From: Bacteroidia bacterium
Lineage (GTDB): Bacteria; Bacteroidota; Bacteroidia; NS11-12g; UBA955
NCBI GenBank assembly: GCA_020848595.1
Contig: JADLHV010000184.1
Coordinates: 1 to 6,597 of the forward strand
DNA: 6,597 nt
Reading direction: 5' to 3'
Position numbers and translations under genes: made by a program
The notes under the pieces: model-generated
What the model saw: only the letters and a program-made list of their open reading frames with translations
What the model was told of the DNA's origin: nothing
Database searches by the model: none
Shown here: positions 1 through 6,074 of the stretch, one piece after another
Position numbering within the stretch: the stretch's first letter is position 1
Layout of the letters: the number at the start of each line of letters is the position of its first letter

Positions 1-741
1 GAAATACTTAAATAATGCCACTTTCTCTCCAGCAATACCACTACTTTGAATATTGGGAACGATGCTCAAGTGATTAATTCTTGCAACCGAAAGTTGTGAA
101 TCGATTTCAAAGGTTCTAATACTTTCAATAGTATCGCCATCCATTTCAATTCTATACGGTTTATCATTGCTAAAAGAATAAATATCTACAATTCCACCTC
201 TTACAGCATATTGCCCTGGTTCGTATACAAAATCTTCACGTTCAAACTCATTTTCATCCAAAAAATCGGATAGAAACTCTAGGTCAAGCTTCTCACTTAA
301 TCGAATTTGAAATGAATTTTTTCTTAATTTATCGTCGCTAATCACTTTCTCCATGATACTTTCTGGAGTTGCAACCACTATATGCGGTGATTCTGATTTT
401 TGAAGTTTAGATATCAGTTCCGCTCTAACTTGAATTGCATCATTATTAATTTCATCTAATTCAAATGGTCTTTTAAAGCTCTCTGGCAAAAGCAACACAT
501 CATTATCTGAAAGTAAGTTTGTTAAATCACTTTTAAAAAATTCGGCTTCATCGCTTTCTGGCAACAACACTAATATATCACATTGTCTTTGAGCAAATAT
601 AGCCGCTACAGACATTGCAGCTGCCGAGCCAGCTAGTCCTTCAAAACGGGCAATATGCCGCCCCGACTCCTGGTTATTATCCAGAAATTCCTTGATTTGA
701 GCATGTTTGCCGAAAGACTCGACAAGTTCTTTGACCTTCAC
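1..741 (-). CDS. mfd: Transcription-repair coupling factor Mfd, N-terminal part (cut by left edge)
   Basis: Mfd is a cytoplasmic DNA translocase that removes RNA polymerase stalled at lesions and recruits UvrA for nucleotide excision repair. The 247 codons seen here cover only the N-terminal UvrB-like module; the RNA polymerase-interacting and helicase domains lie beyond the left edge (family length is roughly 1,100-1,200 residues). Visible landmarks are an N-terminal stretch FEGLAGSAAA (about residues 33-42), a degenerate nucleotide-binding region with VATPESIM (123-130), and the UvrB/Mfd-type motif YEPGQYAVRGGIVDIY (173-188) followed by PYRIEMDGD (195-203). The start is taken as GTG at 741-739. 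An in-frame TAG at 756-754 blocks any longer version, and the next ATG (615-613, residue 43) would remove conserved N-terminal sequence. There is no Shine-Dalgarno sequence. A -7-like box lies 27 bases upstream. The gene diverges from the VWA gene. The family call is firm; the exact start is slightly less so. Confidence 0.93.
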   Translation of the reverse strand, partial: MKVKELVESFGKHAQIKEFLDNNQESGRHIARFEGLAGSAAAMSVAAIFAQRQCDILVLLPESDEAEFFKSDLTNLLSDNDVLLLPESFKRPFELDEINNDAIQVRAELISKLQKSESPHIVVATPESIMEKVISDDKLRKNSFQIRLSEKLDLEFLSDFLDENEFEREDFVYEPGQYAVRGGIVDIYSFSNDKPYRIEMDGDTIESIRTFEIDSQLSVARINHLSIVPNIQSSGIAGEKVALFKYF

Positions 742-768
742 TACCTTACGCCCCTAAATTAAGAGATG

Positions 769-776
769 CGAAGATA
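769..776 (-). promoter_or_regulatory. Candidate -7 promoter box for mfd (TATCTTCG)
   Basis: Read on the minus strand this is TATCTTCG, one mismatch from the Bacteroidota -7 consensus TAnnTTTG. The same eight bases occur in front of recJ at 4361-4368. If transcription starts about four bases after the box, the mfd leader would be about 24 bases. I see no clear TTG-type -33 element at the expected distance upstream, so the call rests on the -7 match, its position and its recurrence. Confidence 0.5.
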
Positions 777-805
777 TATAATTGACTTTGTATTCTTTAA
801 TATGT

Positions 806-819
806 TATGAATATTCATA
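806..819. repeat. Perfect 14-bp palindrome in the mfd/VWA divergent spacer
   Basis: TATGAATATTCATA reads identically on both strands and is centred between 812 and 813. It lies in the 138-bp spacer between the divergent mfd and VWA genes, about 30 bases upstream of the candidate mfd -7 box and about 60 bases upstream of the VWA start. The position suits a dimeric regulator's binding site. The sequence is almost all A and T, so a chance origin is possible. No regulator is identified. Confidence 0.35.
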
Positions 820-879
820 TAAATTTAAAATAAACTTCTTTTAATTGCGTTTACCTTATTTATTTCAATTGGATAAACC

Positions 880-2013
880 ATGATGAAACCTCTAACTCTT
901 TTAATACTTATAGCTTTTATAATAAGACCAATCAATGCTCAAACAATTGATTCATCTTATAATCCATCTCATAATATTATTCAATTAGCCTTACTCTTAG
1001 ATGTTAGTAATAGTATGGACGGTTTAATTGATCAAGCAAAAAGTGAATTATGGAATGTTGTTACTGAAGTTTCAAAAGCAAATAAAAATGGCCATTCGAC
1101 AAGATTAGAAATTGCGCTTTACGAATATGGACGTTCTAGAAATGACCAAACAAAAGGATATGTTAAAAAACTCTTAGATTACACCAATGATCTAGACACA
1201 ATTTCGGAAGTACTATTTAATCTTAAAACAAATGGTGGCGACGAATATTGTGGTTGGGTAATTAAAGATGCAATAAATGAATTACAATGGCGCGACGATG
1301 ATTCTATCTATAGAGTAATATTTATTGCTGGAAACGAGGAATTTAATCAAGGCAAAGTAGACTATAAATCAAGTTGCAAAACAGGAATGGAAAAAAATAT
1401 TTTTATTAATACAATTTTCTGCGGCGATTCGATGCAAGGGGTCAGATTTTTTTGGAAAAATGGTGCTGATTTAGCCAATGGTGCCTACTTTTTTATCAAT
1501 TCAAATTTAAATAAATATGATATTTGGACACCTTACGACAGCTTAATTCAACTTTATGGCGATAGCTTAAATCGTACTTATTGGGGTTATGGTATAATGG
1601 CAAATCTTAAAAAATCCAATCAATTTGCTCAAGATAAAAATGCTAGTGCAATGAGCCAAACAGCTGGTGTAAAAAGGAGCATCGCAAAAACAAAAAAAGG
1701 CGTTTATGATAATTCTAAATGGGATGTTGTTGATGCTAATGTCAAAGATAGCACCTGGTTAAATAAAGCTAAAGATGCCGATTTACCCGACTCGTTGAAA
1801 GGGAAAACCTTAGTTGAGAAAAAACAAATCATAGACAGTTTATCCAAAGCACGATCCCGAATTTCTAACAACATTAATAATCTTGGGAAAAGTAGAGAAG
1901 CTTATATCAGAGAAAATCAAAACAATAAGCCAAAAGAAAAAACCTTGGGAGTAGCATTAATTGAAGCGATTAGAAGACAAGCAAGTGAAAAAGGATTTTT
2001 ATTCATAGAATAA
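880..2013 (+). CDS. Exported von Willebrand factor A (VWA) domain protein of unknown function
   Basis: This 377-residue protein begins with a signal peptide: a lysine near the N-terminus, a hydrophobic run LTLLILIAFII, and a likely cleavage site after INA (residue 20). There is no lipobox cysteine. Residues about 33-210 form a VWA domain. The metal-binding MIDAS motif DVSNS is present (D41, S43, S45), with T117 in KTNGGDEYCG as the likely threonine ligand. The usual 'TDG' segment reads IAGNEEFNQG (149-158), so N152 stands where many VWA domains have aspartate. From memory, related secreted VWA proteins share this IAGNE-x-F-x-QG variant, so it looks typical of the family rather than a defect. 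A second conserved block (about 228-287) includes LNRTYWGYG, QDKNA and WDVVDAN, followed by a charged, probably helical tail. Cysteines 124, 166 and 181 could form a disulfide after export. ATG at 880 is the first start; 883 is an alternative. There is no Shine-Dalgarno sequence and no firm promoter. VWA domains usually bind protein ligands, but the partner is unknown. Confidence 0.85.
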   Translation: MMKPLTLLILIAFIIRPINAQTIDSSYNPSHNIIQLALLLDVSNSMDGLIDQAKSELWNVVTEVSKANKNGHSTRLEIALYEYGRSRNDQTKGYVKKLLDYTNDLDTISEVLFNLKTNGGDEYCGWVIKDAINELQWRDDDSIYRVIFIAGNEEFNQGKVDYKSSCKTGMEKNIFINTIFCGDSMQGVRFFWKNGADLANGAYFFINSNLNKYDIWTPYDSLIQLYGDSLNRTYWGYGIMANLKKSNQFAQDKNASAMSQTAGVKRSIAKTKKGVYDNSKWDVVDANVKDSTWLNKAKDADLPDSLKGKTLVEKKQIIDSLSKARSRISNNINNLGKSREAYIRENQNNKPKEKTLGVALIEAIRRQASEKGFLFIE

Positions 2014-2037
2014 GCTAAAAACATCTAGCATCAATTT

Positions 2038-2060
2038 CGCAAAATCAACGTACTTTTGCG
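2038..2060. repeat. 7-bp inverted repeat overlapping the E1 gene promoter
   Basis: CGCAAAA (2038-2044) and TTTTGCG (2054-2060) are perfect reverse complements separated by nine bases. The right arm contains the TTTG half of the -7 box, and the structure ends two bases before the GTG start at 2063. It could be an operator that blocks RNA polymerase. It could also be a weak hairpin ending the upstream VWA transcript, but no T-run follows it, which argues against a classical terminator. Confidence 0.4.
2051..2058 (+). promoter_or_regulatory. -7 promoter box of the E1 gene (TACTTTTG)
   Basis: TACTTTTG matches the Bacteroidota -7 consensus TAnnTTTG exactly. It ends only four bases before the GTG start at 2063, so the predicted transcription start falls at or next to the start codon and the mRNA may be leaderless. 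No convincing -33 TTG is visible at the usual spacing. This promoter lies in the 49-bp gap after the VWA gene, which suggests that the E1 gene is transcribed independently of it. Confidence 0.6.
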
Positions 2061-2062
2061 CC

Positions 2063-4039
2063 GTGAACTTCAATCGCAGAAACCTTAGCGACGAAAAACT
2101 GCTAAGTATCTACAAAGAACTACTTTATCCTCGTATCATCGAGGAGAAAATGCTTATTCTTCTTAGACAAGGTAAAATTGGCAAATGGTTTAGTGGAATA
2201 GGTCAAGAAGCCATATCTGTAGGCGCAACTTTAGCCCTAGAACCCGACGAATATATTTTACCCTTGCACAGAAACTTAGGGGTATTTACCACTAGAAAAA
2301 TTCCTTTCAAGAAATTATTTGCTCAATGGCAAGGTAAAAAAAGTGGTTTCACAAAAGGACGCGATCGCAGCTTTCATTTTGGCACTAACGAATACCATAT
2401 TGTTGGTATGATTTCGCACCTAGGCGCAATGCTCGGTGTGGCAAATGGTATTTCAACTGCTCATTTACTCAATAATGACAAGAAAATTTCTCTCGTATTT
2501 AGTGGTGATGGTGGCACCAGTGAAGGCGATTTCCATGAAGCTTTAAACGTTGCTGCTGTTTGGAGTCTGCCCGTTATTTTTCTTATCGAAAACAATGGTT
2601 ATGGCTTAAGTACTCCAAGTAACCAACAATTTAAATGTAAACAATTCATCGACAAAGGTATTGGATATGGTATGGAAGCTTATCAGGTAGATGGAAATAA
2701 TATTTTAGATGTTTTTCATAAAGTCGACGAACTTTCTAAAAGTATGCGTAATGCTCCTAGACCTATTTTGTTGGAATGTATGACTTTTAGAATGAGAGGG
2801 CATGAAGAAGCCAGCGGTACCAAATACGTTCCTCAAGAATTGTTTGATGAATGGAGCTTAAAAGACCCTATCGCTAATTATGAAAAGTTTCTATTTGATT
2901 TAGATCTTCTCAATGACTTGAGTAAACAAAGTATTTATAATGAACTTAAATCAGGCATGGATGATGATTTGGCAGAAGTTTTTGCTGAACCAGAAATTGT
3001 TGCTGATACTAACGAAGAATTAAGCGATATATACGCCCCTTATACCCAGATTATCACTAATCCTTCGTCAACTAATAGCTCTCAGAAACGATTAGTTGAT
3101 GCTATTTCGGATGGATTAAAACAATCTATGGAGAAATTTTCTAATACGGTAATCATGGGGCAAGATGTTGCCGAATATGGTGGAGTATTCAAAATCACAG
3201 ATAATTTTTATAAACTGTTTGGAAAAGGTCGTGTGCGCAATACACCTATCACCGAATCGTCTATTTTAGGTGCCGGATATGGTTTGTCTATTAAAGGCTA
3301 TAAAGCGATTGTCGAGATGCAATTTTCTGATTTCGTAACATGTGGCTTCAATCAAATCGTCAATAATTTAGCTAAAAGTCACTATAGATGGGCGCAAGCA
3401 GCTGATGTTGTGGTTAGAATGCCAACTGGAGCAGGTGTAGGTGCGGGACCATTCCACAGTCAAAGTACCGAAGCTTGGTTCTTTCATGTTCCTGGTTTAA
3501 AAATAGTATATCCTAGTAATCCGTTCGATGCAAAAGGTTTGCTGTGCGCTTCAATTGAAGACCCAAATCCAATCATGTTTTTCGAACACAAAGCCTTGTA
3601 TAGAAGTATCGAATCGCAAGTACCCGACGATTATTATACTTTAGAGATTGGTAAAGCTCTTTCAGTTCAATCTGGAGAAGACCTTACTATTATTACCTAC
3701 GGATGGGGCGTGCAATGGGCTATAGATGCTTGTAAAGAACTTGGAATAAATGCCGAAATCGTTGATCTGAGAACGCTACTTCCTTGGGATAAAGAAACTG
3801 TTAAATTGGCTGTAGAAAAGACTGGAAAGGTTTTAGTGTTGCACGAAGATACAATGCTAGGTGGTATCGGAGCCGAAATTGCTGCTTGGATTGGCGAACA
3901 TTGTTTTAAATCGCTTGATGCTCCAGTTACAAGAGTTGCAAGCCTAGACACACCAGTGCCGTTAGCAAAAGATTTAGAGGATAATTTCTTACCTAAAAAA
4001 CGTTTGAAAATAGCCCTCGAGGAATTAAGTCGTTATTAA
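2063..4039 (+). CDS. Fused E1 alpha/beta subunit of a 2-oxo acid dehydrogenase complex (probably branched-chain)
   Basis: E1 uses thiamine diphosphate (ThDP) to decarboxylate a 2-oxo acid and passes the acyl group to the lipoyl group of E2, in the cytoplasm. The 658-residue protein joins both E1 subunits. The alpha half (about 1-310) carries the ThDP/magnesium motif GDG (148-150) through NN (177-178), the substrate-region LHRNLG (68-73), and H247 in RMRGHEEASG, where alpha chains have their active-site histidine. A linker at about 311-340 leads to the beta half (about 341-658), with PITESS (E398, ThDP-activating glutamate), H465 in GPFHSQS, and the C-terminal domain with LDTPVPLA (628-635). 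All key residues are intact. The start is GTG: the N-terminal block NLSDEKLL resembles the family, and the next methionine (residue 30) would cut into the alpha domain. It has its own promoter and no adjacent E2 or E3 gene. Branched-chain (2-oxoisovalerate) specificity is inferred from resemblance; pyruvate or other 2-oxo acids remain possible. Confidence 0.92.
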   Translation: MNFNRRNLSDEKLLSIYKELLYPRIIEEKMLILLRQGKIGKWFSGIGQEAISVGATLALEPDEYILPLHRNLGVFTTRKIPFKKLFAQWQGKKSGFTKGRDRSFHFGTNEYHIVGMISHLGAMLGVANGISTAHLLNNDKKISLVFSGDGGTSEGDFHEALNVAAVWSLPVIFLIENNGYGLSTPSNQQFKCKQFIDKGIGYGMEAYQVDGNNILDVFHKVDELSKSMRNAPRPILLECMTFRMRGHEEASGTKYVPQELFDEWSLKDPIANYEKFLFDLDLLNDLSKQSIYNELKSGMDDDLAEVFAEPEIVADTNEELSDIYAPYTQIITNPSSTNSSQKRLVDAISDGLKQSMEKFSNTVIMGQDVAEYGGVFKITDNFYKLFGKGRVRNTPITESSILGAGYGLSIKGYKAIVEMQFSDFVTCGFNQIVNNLAKSHYRWAQAADVVVRMPTGAGVGAGPFHSQSTEAWFFHVPGLKIVYPSNPFDAKGLLCASIEDPNPIMFFEHKALYRSIESQVPDDYYTLEIGKALSVQSGEDLTIITYGWGVQWAIDACKELGINAEIVDLRTLLPWDKETVKLAVEKTGKVLVLHEDTMLGGIGAEIAAWIGEHCFKSLDAPVTRVASLDTPVPLAKDLEDNFLPKKRLKIALEELSRY

Positions 4040-4248
4040 TAAAACAACTTACTTTTCAATTTATTTCCATGCATCAATTGTTAGTGCTTGGCAAAAAAAC
4101 CTTGAATTAATAAACGTATTCAACTAGGGATAATATAAGCAAATTATTCTAAAAAAACAAAAAATATCATTCGTCAATACTAAAATAGGGAGAGTAAACT
4201 GCCAATTTATTCAATCGAAACTACATAAAAAGCTAAATATTTTTATTG

Positions 4249-4284
4249 TTTAAAGCAAAGTAAATCAAAGTCAATCGCTTTAAA
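4249..4284. repeat. 8-bp inverted repeat (candidate hairpin) upstream of recJ
   Basis: TTTAAAGC (4249-4256) and GCTTTAAA (4277-4284) are perfect reverse complements around a 20-base loop. Each arm also contains the self-complementary TTTAAA, which lowers its significance. It lies about 95 bases upstream of the recJ start, in the middle of the long spacer. It could be a weak transcript-end structure for the E1 gene or a protein-binding site. No T-run follows. Confidence 0.3.
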
Positions 4285-4346
4285 AACGATACTTGAGGGC
4301 CATTTATTAAGTCATTAGGTATAAGTGTATAATTCTGTGAATCACT

Positions 4347-4366
4347 AAGATATTTTTTATTATCTT
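4347..4366. repeat. 6-bp inverted repeat overlapping the recJ promoter
   Basis: AAGATA (4347-4352) and TATCTT (4361-4366) are perfect reverse complements with an eight-base T-rich loop. The right arm is the first six bases of the recJ -7 box. The arrangement parallels the inverted repeat over the E1 promoter at 2038-2060. The arms are short and AT-rich, so this is weak evidence on its own. Confidence 0.25.
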
Positions 4367-4368
4367 CG
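4361..4368 (+). promoter_or_regulatory. -7 promoter box of recJ-lptB (TATCTTCG)
   Basis: TATCTTCG is one mismatch from the Bacteroidota -7 consensus TAnnTTTG and identical to the box in front of mfd (769-776, minus strand). It ends eight bases before the recJ ATG, so the leader would be only about five bases. No clear -33 TTG is seen upstream. It presumably drives recJ and lptB together. Confidence 0.5.
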
Positions 4369-4376
4369 CCACTTGT

Positions 4377-6074
4377 ATGGCCTATCGCTGGACTGCTTCC
4401 CCTAAATTGAATGATCAAAAGATTGAACAACTGGCGGAAAGCATTAATGTATCAAATTCTATAGCCGCTTTACTTCTACAAAGAGGCATCGAGACATACG
4501 AGCAAGCCAAAAAATTCTTTAGACCACAATTAACCGACCTATACGATCCATTTTTAATGAAAGATATGGATAAGGCCGTTGACCGTATTAAACAAGCGAT
4601 TTTTAATAAAGAGCGATTTTTAATTTATGGCGATTACGATGTCGATGGCACTACTTCTGTATCAATTGTCTATTCTTTTTTCAAGAAACTAACTTCAAAT
4701 ATTGAATATTATATTCCTGATAGATATAAAGAAGGTTACGGTGTCTCGCGTATAGGAATTGATTATGCAGTTGAAACTGGAGTAAATTTAATTATTGCAC
4801 TCGACTGTGGAACAAGGTCAATCGAACTGATACAATATGCCAAAGAAAAAGGCATCGATTTTATTGTTTGCGATCACCATTTACCCGGAGATGAATTACC
4901 TGATGCCATTGCTTTGCTTAATCCTAAAAGGAAAGATTGCGAATATCCATATAAAGAATTATCGGGATGTGGTATAGGTTTTAAATTACTTCAAGCCTAC
5001 GCTCAAGCCAGCGATATTCAGGAAGAAGAAGCATATAAATATCTTGATTTAGTAGCTGTAAGCACATGTAGTGATATCGTTGACATGCGCGATGAAAACA
5101 GAGTTTTAGTTTATTATGGATTAAAGAAAATCAATGATGACCCTTGTATTGGCTTACAAGCATTGCTTCAAAGCTACCAAATTAAACAAGAATACGATGT
5201 ATCTGATATTGTATTTGGGATTGGACCAAAGATAAATGCCGCCGGAAGAATTGCTGATGCCAAATCTTCAGTGAAATTATTAATTGAAGAAGATTTTCAT
5301 CAGGCTTTAATGCTAGCTAAAACACTGAACGAAAACAACACTGAAAGAAAAGATATCGATAACGATATTACTAAGGAAGCAATGGATATTCTAGAAACCA
5401 GTGAAGCCCTTAGAAGTAGAAATAGCACTGTCCTTTACAGCGAAAAATGGCATAAAGGTGTTATCGGAATTGTTGCATCGAGATTAATCGAAACTTATTA
5501 TAAACCTACTATTATATTTTCGGAAGTCAATGGCATGTTAACTGGTTCTGCTCGTAGTATAAAAGACTTTGATGTACATGAAGCAATTGGTGCTTGTGGC
5601 GACCTTGTTATACAATACGGCGGACATAAATATGCGGCAGGATTAACCATATTAAAAGAATCATTTGAAGCTTTTACAAATAAATTTGAAGAAATCGTCA
5701 CACTTAATTCAAATGAAGAACTTCGAACACCAGAAATTGAATATGATATGGAGTTGAATTTTGATGATATCACTTCTAAATTTTTCAATGTATTAAATCA
5801 GTTTAGACCCCATGGGCCAGGCAATATGATTCCGATCTTTAGGACTAATAATCTTGTGGATTCAGGTAGTAGAATTGTAAAAGAGAAACATCTAAAATTG
5901 GTTGCTTATCAAAAAGGCATAAGATTTGACGGTATAGCATTTAATATGAGTGATTTCTTTCCGATTATTAGTAGTAATGCCCCTTTTGACATTTGTTATT
6001 CTATTGAAATGAATGAGTTTAAAGGCAATAAAAACTTACAATTAAAAGTTAGAGATATACGTACGAGCCTATGA
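4377..6074 (+). CDS. recJ: Single-stranded-DNA-specific 5'-3' exonuclease RecJ
   Basis: RecJ degrades single-stranded DNA from the 5' end in recombinational repair, mismatch repair and stalled-fork processing, in the cytoplasm with Mn or Mg ions. The 565 residues match the family's usual length. The DHH domain carries motif I DYDVDG (86-91), motif II DCG (143-145), motif III DHH (166-168) and the motif IV aspartate D233 in SDIVDM, so all metal ligands look intact. GPKINAAGRI (283-292) follows in the connecting part. The DHHA1 domain contains WHKGVIGIVASRL (358-370), GSARS (390-394) and GGHKYAAG (415-422). Residues about 450-565 form the C-terminal OB-fold. The ATG at 4377 gives the typical N-terminus with W5 in YRW; no Shine-Dalgarno sequence precedes it. 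The stop codon overlaps the lptB start by four bases. Nothing suggests truncation or transfer. Confidence 0.96.
   Translation: MAYRWTASPKLNDQKIEQLAESINVSNSIAALLLQRGIETYEQAKKFFRPQLTDLYDPFLMKDMDKAVDRIKQAIFNKERFLIYGDYDVDGTTSVSIVYSFFKKLTSNIEYYIPDRYKEGYGVSRIGIDYAVETGVNLIIALDCGTRSIELIQYAKEKGIDFIVCDHHLPGDELPDAIALLNPKRKDCEYPYKELSGCGIGFKLLQAYAQASDIQEEEAYKYLDLVAVSTCSDIVDMRDENRVLVYYGLKKINDDPCIGLQALLQSYQIKQEYDVSDIVFGIGPKINAAGRIADAKSSVKLLIEEDFHQALMLAKTLNENNTERKDIDNDITKEAMDILETSEALRSRNSTVLYSEKWHKGVIGIVASRLIETYYKPTIIFSEVNGMLTGSARSIKDFDVHEAIGACGDLVIQYGGHKYAAGLTILKESFEAFTNKFEEIVTLNSNEELRTPEIEYDMELNFDDITSKFFNVLNQFRPHGPGNMIPIFRTNNLVDSGSRIVKEKHLKLVAYQKGIRFDGIAFNMSDFFPIISSNAPFDICYSIEMNEFKGNKNLQLKVRDIRTSL

Larger units (their letters stand above)
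4040..4376. other. 337-bp non-coding spacer between the E1 gene and recJ
   Basis: I find no credible gene here. The stretch is very AT-rich, with frequent stops in all plus-strand frames. It contains an inverted repeat (4249-4284), a second short inverted repeat (4347-4366) and the recJ -7 box (4361-4368). A possible extra box, TAATTCTG at 4330-4337, is one mismatch from TAnnTTTG. No GC-rich hairpin plus T-run terminator follows the E1 stop codon. The length and the absence of coding would allow a small RNA, but nothing in the sequence identifies one. Confidence 0.6.

Noticed and set aside
783..790. TGACTTTG as a possible -7 box for the VWA gene
   Set aside because: It lacks the A of TAnnTTTG and would give a 90-base leader. 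TACCTTAT at 852-859 is no better, so no promoter is claimed for the VWA gene.
2016..2031. GCTA and TAGC arms as a possible terminator after the VWA gene
   Set aside because: The stem is only four base pairs with an A-rich loop and no T-run, too weak to support a terminator.
3697..3951. 84-codon open frame on the minus strand inside the E1 gene
   Set aside because: It lies wholly within strongly conserved E1 beta sequence, is rich in Ser/Thr/Ala as expected of an antisense frame, and matches no family I know.
4069..4110. 13-codon open frame (ATG to TAA) just after the E1 gene, preceded by TACTTTTC at 4050-4057
   Set aside because: The -7-like box differs at the final G, and a 13-residue frame is expected by chance in any spacer of this length. 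No leader-peptide logic such as codon runs or an attenuator hairpin follows.
4233..4430. 65-codon open frame on the minus strand covering the recJ start and part of the spacer
   Set aside because: Its start lies inside recJ, it runs antisense through the recJ promoter, and the AT-rich translation resembles no known protein. It has no clear promoter or ribosome site of its own.
5498..5788. 96-codon open frame on the minus strand inside recJ
   Set aside because: It is an antisense shadow of the RecJ DHHA1 region with no recognisable domain.
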